A stretch of 64,000 nt of DNA from Alteromonadaceae bacterium (lineage in GTDB: Bacteria > Pseudomonadota > Gammaproteobacteria > Enterobacterales > Alteromonadaceae): NCBI GenBank assembly GCA_014872785.1, contig WKFJ01000042.1, forward strand, positions 1-64,000. The letters are read 5' to 3'. The position numbers were made by a program, and so were the translations under genes. Of the stretch, positions 1 to 9,039 are shown in pieces. Positions within the stretch are counted from its first letter, which is position 1. Every line of letters starts with the position of its first letter. The notes under the pieces were generated by a model. That model searched no databases. It saw nothing but the letters and a program-made list of their open reading frames with translations, and was not told where the DNA came from.

Positions 1-38
1 ATCGATAGGTCATTTAACATGGGTAGATTTACGGGCAA

Positions 39-87
39 AGCCCTTTCATGAATGATAACCACCTACTGAAGTAGGTGGTTTAGGGCT
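39..87. mobile_element. Nested palindrome resembling an IS200/IS605-type terminal hairpin
   Basis: A perfect inverted repeat, AACCACCTAC / GTAGGTGGTT around a TGAA loop (57-80), sits inside a second pair of arms, AGCCCT (39-44) and AGGGCT (82-87). It has no T-tract, so it is not a normal terminator. Subterminal imperfect hairpins of this kind are known at the ends of IS200/IS605 elements and derived palindromic MITEs. I infer that this is such an end, but no transposase or TnpB gene is visible here; any body would lie to the left of the window. It could also be an ordinary intergenic repeat. Confidence 0.35.
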
Positions 88-93
88 GAAAAT

Positions 94-122
94 AAAAAAC
101 GCCGCATAAGCGGCGTTTTTTT
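94..122 (-). terminator. Rho-independent terminator of ppa (reads both ways)
   Basis: GCCGC / GCGGC stem with a short ATAA-type loop, flanked by an A-run on the left and a T-run on the right. It lies 15 bases downstream of the ppa stop codon. The A/T flanks make it usable on both strands. Confidence 0.85.
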
Positions 123-136
123 GTGAATCAGCTCGC

Positions 137-685
137 TTAGAAAGCAGGCTTTTCCGGTGCCGCTTCATAGCGAGCAACACTGTCAGTGATTTCTTTCTTA
201 GCCGCTTCGCTGTCAGCCCAACCCTGGATTTTCACCCATTTGTTTGGCTCTAAGTCTTTATAGTGTGCAAAGAAATGTTCGATTTGCTTAAGTAGTGGCT
301 CAGATACTTGCGTGTACTCAGTAATGCCGCGATAAAGTGTAGATAGCTTGTCTTTAGGAACTGCTAGCACTTTAGCGTCTTCACCAGATTCATCCGTCAT
401 GTTTAGCACACCAACAGGACGACAAGGAATAACAGAACCTGCCAACAGTGGAAACGGTGTGATTACCAATACATCAACCGGGTCACCGTCGTCAGACAAA
501 GTGTGCGGAACATAACCGTAGTTAGTTGGGTAGTGCATTGGTGTTGCCATGAAACGGTCAACAAAAATGGCGCCAGACTCTTTGTCCACTTCATATTTAA
601 CCGGATCTGAGTGGGCTGGGATTTCAATGATTACATTGATTTCTTCTGGTAAATCTTTACCAGCAGGTACGGCATTCAAGCTCAT
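137..685 (-). CDS. ppa: Inorganic pyrophosphatase (family I, soluble)
   Basis: Cytoplasmic enzyme that hydrolyses pyrophosphate to two phosphates and so drives biosynthetic reactions forward. The 182-residue protein has the length of bacterial family I enzymes. It carries the signature DGDPVD (residues 66-71) with the metal-binding aspartates, plus the downstream acidic cluster DESGED near residue 99. The gene stands alone, with its own terminator downstream and about 250 bases of upstream DNA before the next terminator. The ATG at 685 gives the expected short N-terminus. A membrane pyrophosphatase, hppA, lies about 6 kb away, so this chromosome has two routes for removing pyrophosphate. Identification is firm. 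Confidence 0.97.
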   Translation of the reverse strand: MSLNAVPAGKDLPEEINVIIEIPAHSDPVKYEVDKESGAIFVDRFMATPMHYPTNYGYVPHTLSDDGDPVDVLVITPFPLLAGSVIPCRPVGVLNMTDESGEDAKVLAVPKDKLSTLYRGITEYTQVSEPLLKQIEHFFAHYKDLEPNKWVKIQGWADSEAAKKEITDSVARYEAAPEKPAF

Positions 686-930
686 GGGTAATTCCCTTAG
701 ATTAAAGTTACAATTTGATTGGCATGGATTATAAGGCCGAAGCCAAGGAACACAAGGGTTTGCGCTATTCTGCCGTAGAATAATTTATATCAACAGGGTG
801 AATGGTTCCAACTATGACTCGTATCACAAAAACCCAACCTTGATTAACCGCAAGTCTAACTAATGGCAGTAAGCGAACCAATTCAGAGAGTTAGCGGCGA
901 TCATTCAACTAAAATATATCGGCTGCAAAT

Positions 931-960
931 AAAAGGGCAGCCTAGTTAGCTGCCCTTTTC
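931..960 (-). terminator. Terminator of the first RND operon
   Basis: AAAAGGGCAGC / GCTGCCCTTTT stem with a CTAGTTA loop, 15 bases beyond the stop of the RND permease. On the minus strand it ends in a T-rich tract. Confidence 0.85.
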
Positions 961-974
961 AGAAACGATGAAAC

Positions 975-3900
975 TTAATCAATCATTCGCGCACTGGCCG
1001 CACTTTTACGCGGGACAATGCGTTGGATGAGGTTGGCGATACCACGTCTTGCCGCGCCAAAACCATTGCCTAAATCGTTTAGTATCATATACAGGCTAGG
1101 TACTAGTATCAGAGTTACTAAGGTTGCGTACAACACTGCAAAACCCAGCGCTGTAGCCATTGGAATCACAAATCTTGCTTGTAAGCTAGTTTCAAACATA
1201 ATGGGTAACACGCCCACAAACGTTGTAATGGAAGTCAAGGTAATCGCTCTGAAACGTGCGCAACCTGCCTCTATTACTGCTTGTTTAATGGAATGCCCAG
1301 CCCTTCTATGTTGATTGACAAAATCGGTCATTACCAGACTGTCGTTTATCACCACCCCCGCGGCGGCGATTAGCCCAAAGGTAGACATCATACTGAGGTC
1401 AATTCCCATAAAGAAATGCCCCCATATTGCACCGGTCAGACTAAATGGGATGACTGACATAATGATAATTGGTTGCGCATAACTCTTAAGAGGAACAGCT
1501 AATAAGATATAAACCATCATCATACCGGCAAAGAAAAACAGTAATTGTTCATTTTGCTGGTCTTGGGTCTCTTTGATTGAGCCACCTAGTTCAGTTTTAA
1601 CCGCTGGAAAATCTTTTTTAAGTTCAGGGAGAAGATTCTCCCGAATATTTTTGGTGACTTCGTTGGGTTCTACGACTTCCTCGTCGATTGCTCCCCATAC
1701 ATAAACACTGCGATAACCACCTTCACGGCGAATGTAGCTAATACCTGGCTCTTCTCTCAAGCGCGTTACATCGCCCAACATGACTTCTTCACCTGCCGGC
1801 GTCGTAAGCACCGCATATTTAAGTTCCGCAAAACGCTCGCGAGTCAGCTTGGGATAACGCACCATTACCCGCACTTCTTCGCCATCGCGGATTACACGTT
1901 GTGCTTCGCCACCGTAAAAGCTGTCACCGACTTGACGCGCAATATTACTTAAATCCAATCCTAAATCGTAAGCCACTGGCAACAATTCTAATTGGATCTC
2001 TTTGCTCGCAGGGTCAATAGTCGAGCTTATTTCGAACAATCCCTCTTGCTGTTGCAACATAGTAATAAACTGACGACCAGCGGCGTTTAGTGTATCAATG
2101 TCACTACCAAACAATAGGTAGCCAAATTCACCACCATCGCCGCTGTGATTTACGTCAGCTTGAATAGTAATCGACTTCAGGCCTGGAATATCTGGCATGG
2201 CTGCGCGCCAGCGACGCGACAATTCGAAGGCGTCAAAGGGACGCAATTCCTCGTCCACTAGTGGCACTACAATCCGACCTTCATTGCGGCTGTTGTTAAA
2301 TGCCAATAAATCCCGAACCATCGCCTGTCCAGTTTCCGCTTCAATTTGTCGATCGACGTCATAAATGATGCGTTCCATTATCTGTAGTGCTTCAATGGTA
2401 GCCATGTCAGATACTGTTTCATTCATCTCTATCTGAATACTTGGGAAGTCATGCGGTACAGCAGGCGTTGGCACGGTACGCACATGATTCGCCATAATCA
2501 AACCAATACTGGTCATAAGTAATGCAATAAAACTCATTAACACTGTCCAGCGCCACTCGGTACAAGTTTCAATAAAGCGACGGTATGGGCCATTCACGAA
2601 ACCGAAAAAACGTTTGTTAAATCTTGCTCTCCAAGAGTTGGGGTTCACTTCAGAAAATTTAGTGTGCGCAATGTGGGCGGGTAGAATCAATTTAGATTCA
2701 ATCAAACTGAACACAAGGCACAAAATGGCCACGGTCGCGATATTGTAAAAGAACGAACCTTGGGGTCCAGTTGCCTGTGTGAAGGGTAAGAACACGGCAA
2801 TAGTGGTCAATACACCGAAGGTTGCTGGCGTTGCCACTCGCTTCGCCCCCCTTACCACATTTTCAACACCACCACCTTTTTTCTCGACTTCGGTGTAAGC
2901 GCTCTCTCCTATGACAATGGCGTCATCGACCACGATCCCAAGTACCATGATAAAGGCGAATAGTGACAAAATATTGATACTCACAGAGAATACCGGCATC
3001 AACATCACCGCGCCCAAGAAGCAGACAGGTAGGCCAACCATTACCCAAAACGCCAACCTAAAGCGCAAGAAGATGGTCAACATCAATGCCACTAGAATAG
3101 AACCTTGGAACAGATTCTTCAGCATCATGTCCAATCGAGCGTTCAGGTAGTAGGTCATATCCACCAGTATTTTTAGCTCTAAACCATCAGGTAAGGTTTT
3201 ATTACGCTCTTCTACAAAGCGTTTCACTGACTCCGCCACCGGTATCATATTTTGTTCTTTTGTGGCGTTAACCGACATGTAGATAGCGTTCTTGCCCGAG
3301 TATTTGAAGTAACGCTCGCCTTCGGTAAAGCCATCGCGGATGGTAGCAACTTCCTGCAAGACCACCTTGGCACCATTTGCCCCAATCTTTACCGGTATAT
3401 GTCTAAACTCTTCACCGTCGTAATATTGATTCTCAACACGTACCGCGATGATGCCCGAGTCCGTTCTGAGTTCACCCGCAGAAATATTGGCGGAATATCG
3501 CTGTACGGCCTTTGCAATATCCTGAAGGGTTAAATTGTATTTTCGCAGCTGCTCAGGCTGCACTTCAATCGCAATTTCATCTTGTGGATCATTAAGGTTC
3601 ACAAGTGCCACGTTACTCAGTGCCAATAGGTCGTCTTCAACTTGTTTGGCCAAAGGTTTTAATTCCGTCAACGGCACATCGCCGACAAGAGAAAGCTCTA
3701 TCACTTGCTGCTGAAATTCGGCCTGAGAGACATTTACCGGTTCCATGCCGACCGGAAAGGTTGCAATTGAATCGACTCTGAGTTTGACCTTATCTAAGAC
3801 ATCGGTGAGGTCTGCTTCGGGATAGATCTCAAGTGAAACACGACCAGAACCACGAAAAGATCGAGCCACCAATTTTTTGATTTCGGTCACGTCTTTAAGC

Positions 3901-4160
3901 GCTTCCTCAATCTTGATCATGATGCCTTCTTCAATTTCCTGCGGTGAAGCACCTCGATAAACAGCAGATACATTGATGTAGTTTATTTCAATATTCGGGA
4001 ACATTTGGCGTTGAATAGTGAAATAGCCTACGATTCCCATGATAATGATAAAGATCATCATCAGGTTGGCCGCGACGGAGTTGTTTGCAAAAAATGCGAT
4101 TATACCCGTTTGTTTGGGTTCGACTGGTTCGCCCTCGGGCTGGTTAGTCACAGTGCTCAT
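975..4160 (-). CDS. RND efflux pump inner-membrane permease (AcrB/HAE superfamily)
   Basis: A 1061-residue proton-driven exporter subunit that works in the inner membrane with a membrane fusion protein and a TolC-like outer channel. The protein shows the usual duplicated layout: TM1 near residues 33-50, a large periplasmic loop, a TM2-TM6 block from about residue 340, a second periplasmic loop and a C-terminal TM block from about residue 860. The TM4 motif GIVVDDAIVIGES contains the paired aspartates of the proton relay. The N-terminus has an extra polar tail of about 25 residues. The start has a good ribosome site (TAGGAG, 7 bases upstream). The gene follows its fusion protein by 10 bases. 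No outer-membrane channel gene is present. The substrate cannot be read from sequence; this branch differs from the second pump at 25.5 kb. Confidence 0.93.
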   Translation of the reverse strand: MSTVTNQPEGEPVEPKQTGIIAFFANNSVAANLMMIFIIIMGIVGYFTIQRQMFPNIEINYINVSAVYRGASPQEIEEGIMIKIEEALKDVTEIKKLVARSFRGSGRVSLEIYPEADLTDVLDKVKLRVDSIATFPVGMEPVNVSQAEFQQQVIELSLVGDVPLTELKPLAKQVEDDLLALSNVALVNLNDPQDEIAIEVQPEQLRKYNLTLQDIAKAVQRYSANISAGELRTDSGIIAVRVENQYYDGEEFRHIPVKIGANGAKVVLQEVATIRDGFTEGERYFKYSGKNAIYMSVNATKEQNMIPVAESVKRFVEERNKTLPDGLELKILVDMTYYLNARLDMMLKNLFQGSILVALMLTIFLRFRLAFWVMVGLPVCFLGAVMLMPVFSVSINILSLFAFIMVLGIVVDDAIVIGESAYTEVEKKGGGVENVVRGAKRVATPATFGVLTTIAVFLPFTQATGPQGSFFYNIATVAILCLVFSLIESKLILPAHIAHTKFSEVNPNSWRARFNKRFFGFVNGPYRRFIETCTEWRWTVLMSFIALLMTSIGLIMANHVRTVPTPAVPHDFPSIQIEMNETVSDMATIEALQIMERIIYDVDRQIEAETGQAMVRDLLAFNNSRNEGRIVVPLVDEELRPFDAFELSRRWRAAMPDIPGLKSITIQADVNHSGDGGEFGYLLFGSDIDTLNAAGRQFITMLQQQEGLFEISSTIDPASKEIQLELLPVAYDLGLDLSNIARQVGDSFYGGEAQRVIRDGEEVRVMVRYPKLTRERFAELKYAVLTTPAGEEVMLGDVTRLREEPGISYIRREGGYRSVYVWGAIDEEVVEPNEVTKNIRENLLPELKKDFPAVKTELGGSIKETQDQQNEQLLFFFAGMMMVYILLAVPLKSYAQPIIIMSVIPFSLTGAIWGHFFMGIDLSMMSTFGLIAAAGVVINDSLVMTDFVNQHRRAGHSIKQAVIEAGCARFRAITLTSITTFVGVLPIMFETSLQARFVIPMATALGFAVLYATLVTLILVPSLYMILNDLGNGFGAARRGIANLIQRIVPRKSAASARMID

Positions 4161-4170
4161 ACACTAACTC

Positions 4171-5334
4171 CTAAAGGCTATTAGCAGCGACAGCGTCGCC
4201 GGCTGCTTCAGTAGAATTTACCTTCACTTCCATACCGCGCTGAGGATATTCAGGCAGAGTAGTGACGATGCTATCGCGATTACTTAGGCCGTTATTAATC
4301 AAGAAAAACTCACCTTCTTCGCGCAAAACTGCAACGGTACGAGGTTCTAGTTTTTGATCTTCATCTACCACCCATACCGTTTGGTTGGTAACCAAATCCT
4401 GAGGCAGTTTATACACATTTTCTAATGTTTTACCGACGAAGTTAATTTCTGCATAACTCCCAAATTTAAGTTTTGGTACATCAGAACTTAGGCCATATGG
4501 ATCTGGCACACGAACAACAAGCTGTCCCATACGCGTTGCTGAATCGACTAAGCCTAGATCACGAGCAATCACCCCTTCACGAGAAACTGTTTGTATACCT
4601 CTTGAAACCACTTGTGCAGGCAGACCCGCAACGTCGTTTGGAAGGAAAGCGGTATCAAAACCGGCGATTGGAATAGTCACTTCTGCGAATTCAATATTAT
4701 TAAGTACAGCTATTTGTGAGCCTTGTGCCACAAATTGCCCTACACCAATATTGCGTGATACCACCAATGCATCATATGGTGTGGTAACTTCGCAGTTAGC
4801 TAAATCACGCTGCGCGATTTTCAAACGCGCTTTTGCCGATTTAAGGTTAGCCTCGGCACTTAATAATTGCGGTTTACGTAAATAAAGATCGGTTACTTTG
4901 GTTTTGTCTAAACGCTTTGCTTCTTCTTTGGCAACTTCTGCCCGCGCACGTTCTTCAATTAATGCCGCTTGTGCTTGAGATACTTCAGCTTCTGCTTGCC
5001 ATAACGCCGCTTCGTAGCTGTCTTTTTCAATGGTAAACATGACTTCACCACGCTTGAACATGCCGCCTGCGACAAAGTTAGGGTGCCACTGCACGACCTC
5101 TCCCGACACTTGGGCCGACAATGCTGTCGCCTCTAGTGGGGCTACCTCACCATAACTGGTAATCACAACTTGGTAGTTTTCCGCTGCAACATTCTCAACA
5201 CTCACGGTTGGCCTTGTGTCCACAGGCTCTTCTTCACCACCATTGTTGCCAGTCGCTTCTATTGCCTTCATTCCACCAAAACCCACAGCTAGCACTGCGA
5301 ATGGCACCAAACGTTTTTTCCACTTATGATTCAT
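4171..5334 (-). CDS. RND efflux membrane fusion protein (periplasmic adaptor)
   Basis: A 387-residue HlyD/AcrA-type adaptor that bridges the permease encoded just downstream and an outer-membrane channel. An N-terminal hydrophobic anchor (about residues 8-26) is followed by a lipoyl-like half-motif around LSAQVSGEV, a coiled-coil hairpin rich in Ala, Glu, Lys and Arg (about residues 110-180), the second lipoyl half (TTPYDALVVSRNIGVGQFV) and beta-barrel and membrane-proximal domains. An AGGG ribosome site lies about 10 bases before the ATG. It is the first gene of a two-gene operon. No regulator is adjacent; the next gene, at 5580, is divergent. Confidence 0.92.
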   Translation of the reverse strand: MNHKWKKRLVPFAVLAVGFGGMKAIEATGNNGGEEEPVDTRPTVSVENVAAENYQVVITSYGEVAPLEATALSAQVSGEVVQWHPNFVAGGMFKRGEVMFTIEKDSYEAALWQAEAEVSQAQAALIEERARAEVAKEEAKRLDKTKVTDLYLRKPQLLSAEANLKSAKARLKIAQRDLANCEVTTPYDALVVSRNIGVGQFVAQGSQIAVLNNIEFAEVTIPIAGFDTAFLPNDVAGLPAQVVSRGIQTVSREGVIARDLGLVDSATRMGQLVVRVPDPYGLSSDVPKLKFGSYAEINFVGKTLENVYKLPQDLVTNQTVWVVDEDQKLEPRTVAVLREEGEFFLINNGLSNRDSIVTTLPEYPQRGMEVKVNSTEAAGDAVAANSL

Positions 5335-5579
5335 AACCGAATAACCCTAATAATTTGGGGGACATTTTAATCCATCAAGCAAACAAGATCCCTTACAGAA
5401 ATGTAACCTTATTTGATAATGTTGACGTTTTCTTGAACTTTACTGGTTAATTTTAGCCGCATTGACAAAAAATACATGTGACAAAAGTCACTGATAAGAC
5501 CTCATGGTGAATATTCATTACCTTTCTAGGTTAAAAACGATAACATGATGACTCATTTATAAATCAAACAAAAATCACC

Positions 5580-5939
5580 ATGAAACCTTTAACCCTCTCT
5601 GGCGCCGCATTTCTTTTTCTCGCACTTGGCATCTTGCTTATTGCAGCCCATTTGCTATGGCAACAAGATTACGGTAATGCGTTATATTTTTACTTGGGAC
5701 TGCTGAGTATCACACAATCTTTGCTCGTAAGCGGTTATCGCACAGTAGAAGGTGATATGACGGTAAAAGCGCTGCACCAAAGCTATTTAAAAAAATCTGG
5801 TAGGCTGGCCAAGAACATTTTTTTAACCTTCTTTGGCGTTACAACCATATCATCTTCGCTATCTTCTCGGGGCTACTCATTGCCAATTACTGGTAATTTG
5901 AATGCAAAAGGTCGTAGCGCGATCATTACACTGCCTTAA
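5580..5939 (+). CDS. Small membrane protein with a probable frameshift near its C-terminus
   Basis: I do not recognise a family. The 119-residue frame has two clear membrane helices (about residues 7-27 and 35-52) and then a basic segment. After the T7 run at 5818-5824 the sequence turns low-complexity and Ser-rich. The -1 frame from the same run reads NLLWRYNHIIFAIFSGLLIANYW and stops at 5896, which is a convincing third helix. One additional T in the run would join the two into a protein of about 105 residues. So the gene is either frameshifted, affected by a sequencing error, or uses slippage. It is divergent from the RND operon. Function unknown. Confidence 0.55.
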   Translation: MKPLTLSGAAFLFLALGILLIAAHLLWQQDYGNALYFYLGLLSITQSLLVSGYRTVEGDMTVKALHQSYLKKSGRLAKNIFLTFFGVTTISSSLSSRGYSLPITGNLNAKGRSAIITLP

Positions 5940-6029
5940 CACAAGTAATTGTGCTTTCCCCAGAAAAAATCTTTACAAATTATTAACATACTGCTTATAG
6001 TTTGAACAAATGGATATTAATTCTACAAC

Positions 6030-6128
6030 CGGGAACAACTTGTCAGGCATTCAGCACAGTTAATAAAGTCATTCCCGATAATGGCGATGGGTTAGGCAAA
6101 AAGGATTGAGCAACCGCCTAAGTGTCGC
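6030..6128 (+). promoter_or_regulatory. Structured 5' leader upstream of hppA
   Basis: The RNA ahead of hppA can form two helices. One pairs CGGGAA (6030-6035) with TTCCCG (6072-6077). The other pairs TTAGGC (6092-6097) with GCCTAA (6116-6121), extended by GCGA (6084-6087) and TCGC (6125-6128) across a small internal loop. An alternative pairing GGGTT / AACC is possible within the second. This is seen in the sequence; a regulatory role is inferred. I could not match it to the c-di-GMP, glycine or other riboswitch consensus sequences I know. Confidence 0.4.
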
Positions 6129-6190
6129 CCAACAACAATACGCGAATAATCGCGAGTGAATTTGAACAAATTCATTTTAAGGGGAGCTTA

Positions 6191-8182
6191 ATGACTGAAC
6201 TAACATACCTACCTCCGCTACTTGGGATAGCGGGTCTAGTCTTTGCCATGATTATCTATGGCATCATCAAAAAATATCCTGTTACTAATGAAGCAATAGC
6301 TAAAATAGCCGATGCCATTCACCTGGGTGCAATGGTGTTCATGCATCGTGAATACAAAATGCTGGCAATGTTCGCCGCAGTGGTAACTGTCGCCGTATAT
6401 TTTTCGCTTGGCGAGAAAACCACTATCGCCTTTTTAGTCGGCGCAGGTTGTTCTGCTTTGGCGGGTTACATCGGCATGTTTACGGCCACTAAAGCCAATG
6501 TGAGAACCACACAAGCTGCTCATGACAAGGGCTCCGCTGAAGCGTTGTCAATTGCCTTTATGGGCGGCTCTATTATGGGATTATGTGTCGCTTCAATGGG
6601 ACTTTTAGGCTTAGGCTTCCTGTATTACTTTTTTGGTGGTGACCCGGATACTGCACATGCTATTCACGGTTTTGGTATGGGCGCTTCCATTGTGGCTCTT
6701 TTCTCGCGTGTTGGTGGCGGTATTTATACCAAATCAGCAGACGTAGGCGCGGACTTAGTAGGTAAGGTAGAAGCCGGTATTCCTGAGGATGACCCGCGTA
6801 ACCCTGGCGTTATTGCTGATAATGTTGGCGATAACGTGGGTGACGTTGCAGGCATGGGTTCTGACATCTTTGAATCCTATTGCGGTTCTATGATTGCCAC
6901 CATCGCTATCGCATCAACAATGGTTGTAGGTACACTTGGCAGCCGTGAATCACTTATGTTTTTGCCCCTCGCGCTGGCCTCTACAGGCTTACTTTGCTCC
7001 GTTTTAGGTATTTTGTTGGTAAAAATGATGTCTTCTAGCAAGCCTGACGTAGCGCTTCGCGCAGGTACGATGGGCGCAGCCATCATATTTATTGTTGCAG
7101 CTTACTTTGTTGTGCAGGCAGCAGGTATCAGCGCAAATGTGTGGTGGTCTGTTATAACCGGCGCCGTCGGCGGTATTATCATCGGCTTAGTGACCGAATA
7201 TTACACAGCCGCCGCTCCTGTACGTAAAATTGCCAAAGCAGGTGAAACCGGCCCTGCCACCGTTATGATCACTGGGCTGTCGGTAGGCATGCAGTCGGTG
7301 GTTGTCCCAGTGTTAACTATCTGCGTCATCATCTTTGCCTCAACTGAGTTATCAGGTTTATATGGCGTGGGTATTGCCGCGGTAGGTATGTTAGCCACAG
7401 TGGGTATTACCATGGCAATCGACGCTTATGGTCCGGTAGCGGACAATGCTGGCGGAATCGCTGAGATGGGCGGATTAGGTGAAGATACTCGCGCTATTAC
7501 TGATTCACTTGATGAATTAGGCAATACCACAGCGGCAATCGGTAAAGGTTTTGCCATCGGCGCAGCGGCGCTGGCAGCACTTGCCATCATCGCAGCCTTC
7601 GTGGAAACCATGCAGACCAAGGGCGAATTTGTCTTGCACCTAGGTAACCCAACAGTATTGATGGGATTATTTATCGGGGGACTATTACCGTTCCTCATCG
7701 CTTCAATCACCATGACTGCAGTGGGCGACGCAGCCTTTGATATGATTCAAGAAATACGTCGTCAGTTCAAAGAGATCCCAGGACTCATGGAAGGCACCGC
7801 AGAGCCAGATACTGGTCGCTGTGTCGACATTGCCACCCAAGCCGCCTTGCAGAAGATGATACTTCCAGGTGCCATAGCGGTTATCGTGCCGCCACTGGTG
7901 GGATTCGGTTTAGGTGCCCATGCACTGGGCGGCATGTTAGGTGGAGCCTTATTGGGTTGTGTATTACTCGCACTTATGATGGCAAACGCTGGCGGCGCTT
8001 GGGATAACGCGAAGAAATACGTTGAAAAAGGCAACTTTGGCGGCAAAGGCTCGGATGTTCATGCAGCTGCAGTAGTTGGTGATACCGTAGGTGACCCATT
8101 CAAAGATACCTCAGGTCCGTCTATGAATATTCTGATCAACGTAATGGCAATTGTCAGTTTGGTAATTGCACCACTGTTATAA
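6191..8182 (+). CDS. hppA: Membrane-bound ion-translocating pyrophosphatase, K+-dependent type
   Basis: Integral membrane enzyme that couples pyrophosphate hydrolysis to export of H+ or Na+. From the ATG at 6191 it is 663 residues with about 16 hydrophobic segments. The catalytic motif [11 protein letters not shown] starts near residue 184 and continues into [22 protein letters not shown]; a second Asp-rich motif occurs near the C-terminus ([16 protein letters not shown]). The segment [14 protein letters not shown] has Ala where K+-independent enzymes have Lys, so by family knowledge it should need K+. Whether it pumps H+ or Na+ is not decided here. I chose 6191 because GGGGAG precedes it closely; an in-frame GTG at 6122 lies inside the leader helix and gives an unusual 23-residue tail. 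Confidence 0.95.
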   Translation: MTELTYLPPLLGIAGLVFAMIIYGIIKKYPVTNEAIAKIADAIHLGAMVFMHREYKMLAMFAAVVTVAVYFSLGEKTTIAFLVGAGCSALAGYIGMFTATKANVRTTQAAHDKGSAEALSIAFMGGSIMGLCVASMGLLGLGFLYYFFGGDPDTAHAIHGFGMGASIVALFSRVGGGIYTKSADVGADLVGKVEAGIPEDDPRNPGVIADNVGDNVGDVAGMGSDIFESYCGSMIATIAIASTMVVGTLGSRESLMFLPLALASTGLLCSVLGILLVKMMSSSKPDVALRAGTMGAAIIFIVAAYFVVQAAGISANVWWSVITGAVGGIIIGLVTEYYTAAAPVRKIAKAGETGPATVMITGLSVGMQSVVVPVLTICVIIFASTELSGLYGVGIAAVGMLATVGITMAIDAYGPVADNAGGIAEMGGLGEDTRAITDSLDELGNTTAAIGKGFAIGAAALAALAIIAAFVETMQTKGEFVLHLGNPTVLMGLFIGGLLPFLIASITMTAVGDAAFDMIQEIRRQFKEIPGLMEGTAEPDTGRCVDIATQAALQKMILPGAIAVIVPPLVGFGLGAHALGGMLGGALLGCVLLALMMANAGGAWDNAKKYVEKGNFGGKGSDVHAAAVVGDTVGDPFKDTSGPSMNILINVMAIVSLVIAPLL

Positions 8183-8206
8183 ATAATTCTAACTATTAAT
8201 TTACCC

Positions 8207-8237
8207 AAAAACCGGAGATACTATCTCCGGTTTTTTT
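8207..8237 (+). terminator. Terminator of hppA
   Basis: AAAAACCGGAGATA / TATCTCCGGTTTTTTT hairpin starting 25 bases after the hppA stop codon and ending in seven T. Confidence 0.92.
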
Positions 8238-8262
8238 ATTTCTCATCAAACAGGGAGTTGTC

Positions 8263-8577
8263 ATGATTTTAACTAATATAGAAACCGTTCCAGGTAAATC
8301 CATAGTCGAGTGTTATGGTGTTGTATCAGGGTCAACCGTGCGAGCCAAGCATGCAGGCCGCGATATTATGGCGGGTCTGAAGAATTTAGTCGGTGGCGAA
8401 CTCGTCGGTTATACCGAGTTGCTATCAGAATCTCGTGATGAAGCCATAGAGCGTACGCAGCAGCAGGCGAGGTCTATGGGTGCAAATGCCATCGTCAATG
8501 TGCGCTTTTCTACTTCATCGGTAGCAGCAGGTGCTTCTGAAATTTATGTCTACGGCACAGCAGTTACAGTGGAATAA
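8263..8577 (+). CDS. UPF0145 / YbjQ family protein
   Basis: A 104-residue protein of the YbjQ (DUF74, UPF0145) family, small beta-rich proteins thought to form oligomers; no biochemical role is established. The family core is visible: an N-terminal strand block, the GRDIMAGLKNLVGGELVGYTELL segment (about residues 32-54), the ESRDEAIERTQQQARSMGANAIVNVRF segment (about residues 56-82) and a C-terminal YGTAV strand. The start is 25 bases past the hppA terminator. It is the first gene of a tightly spaced three-gene operon with a second UPF0145-like protein and an M48 peptidase. Confidence 0.88.
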   Translation: MILTNIETVPGKSIVECYGVVSGSTVRAKHAGRDIMAGLKNLVGGELVGYTELLSESRDEAIERTQQQARSMGANAIVNVRFSTSSVAAGASEIYVYGTAVTVE

Positions 8578-8580
8578 GCC

Positions 8581-9036
8581 ATGGTTCAACTTTCAATATT
8601 GTTTGGACTGATAGTTATTGGCTACGTATTCGGCCGTATTGCTGAAAACAATCACTATAAGTCAATTACTCAACGTGAAGAGGTCTACCTTCGCCTTCCA
8701 TGTACTACCAACAAACTACCTCTGCAGACCGAGCGCAAGATATTGCGAAGTGAAATGGTGCGCGGTGACGTAGTTATCTCTGTCGATTATTTCAAACGTA
8801 TAGTGGCAGGTCTGCGCGCTTTGGTAGGTGGCAATGTCACCACTTACGAAACCCTTGTTGACCGCGCCAGGCGCGAAGCCATTTTGAGAATGAAGGAACG
8901 TGCGCGAGGAGCAGACGAAATCGTAAATCTGCGCATCGAAACCTCTTCGGTATTCAAAGGACAGCAAGGCCAAGTGGGTTCGGTTGAAGTTATCGCCTAC
9001 GGCACTGCTGTATTTTACCGCGCCGTCTTAGATTAA
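8581..9036 (+). CDS. Membrane-anchored UPF0145-like protein
   Basis: A 151-residue paralogue of the preceding gene. It adds an N-terminal hydrophobic segment (about residues 4-19) before a UPF0145-like domain with matching blocks: VDYFKRIVAGLRALVGGNV, a REAILRMKERARGADEIVNLRIETSSV helix-strand unit and the C-terminal YGTAVFY strand. It starts 3 bases after the stop of the upstream paralogue and ends 3 bases before the peptidase gene, so co-translation is likely. The pair looks like a cytosolic and a membrane-tethered version of one oligomer-forming domain; that reading is an inference. Confidence 0.82.
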   Translation: MVQLSILFGLIVIGYVFGRIAENNHYKSITQREEVYLRLPCTTNKLPLQTERKILRSEMVRGDVVISVDYFKRIVAGLRALVGGNVTTYETLVDRARREAILRMKERARGADEIVNLRIETSSVFKGQQGQVGSVEVIAYGTAVFYRAVLD

Positions 9037-9039
9037 CCC

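Noticed and set aside
6122..6190. N-terminal extension of hppA from GTG
   Set aside because: It lies in the structured leader; ATG 6191 has a strong ribosome site and the normal family start.
6030..6190. c-di-GMP (GEMM) riboswitch before hppA
   Set aside because: The conserved GEMM core and its tetraloop receptor are not present.
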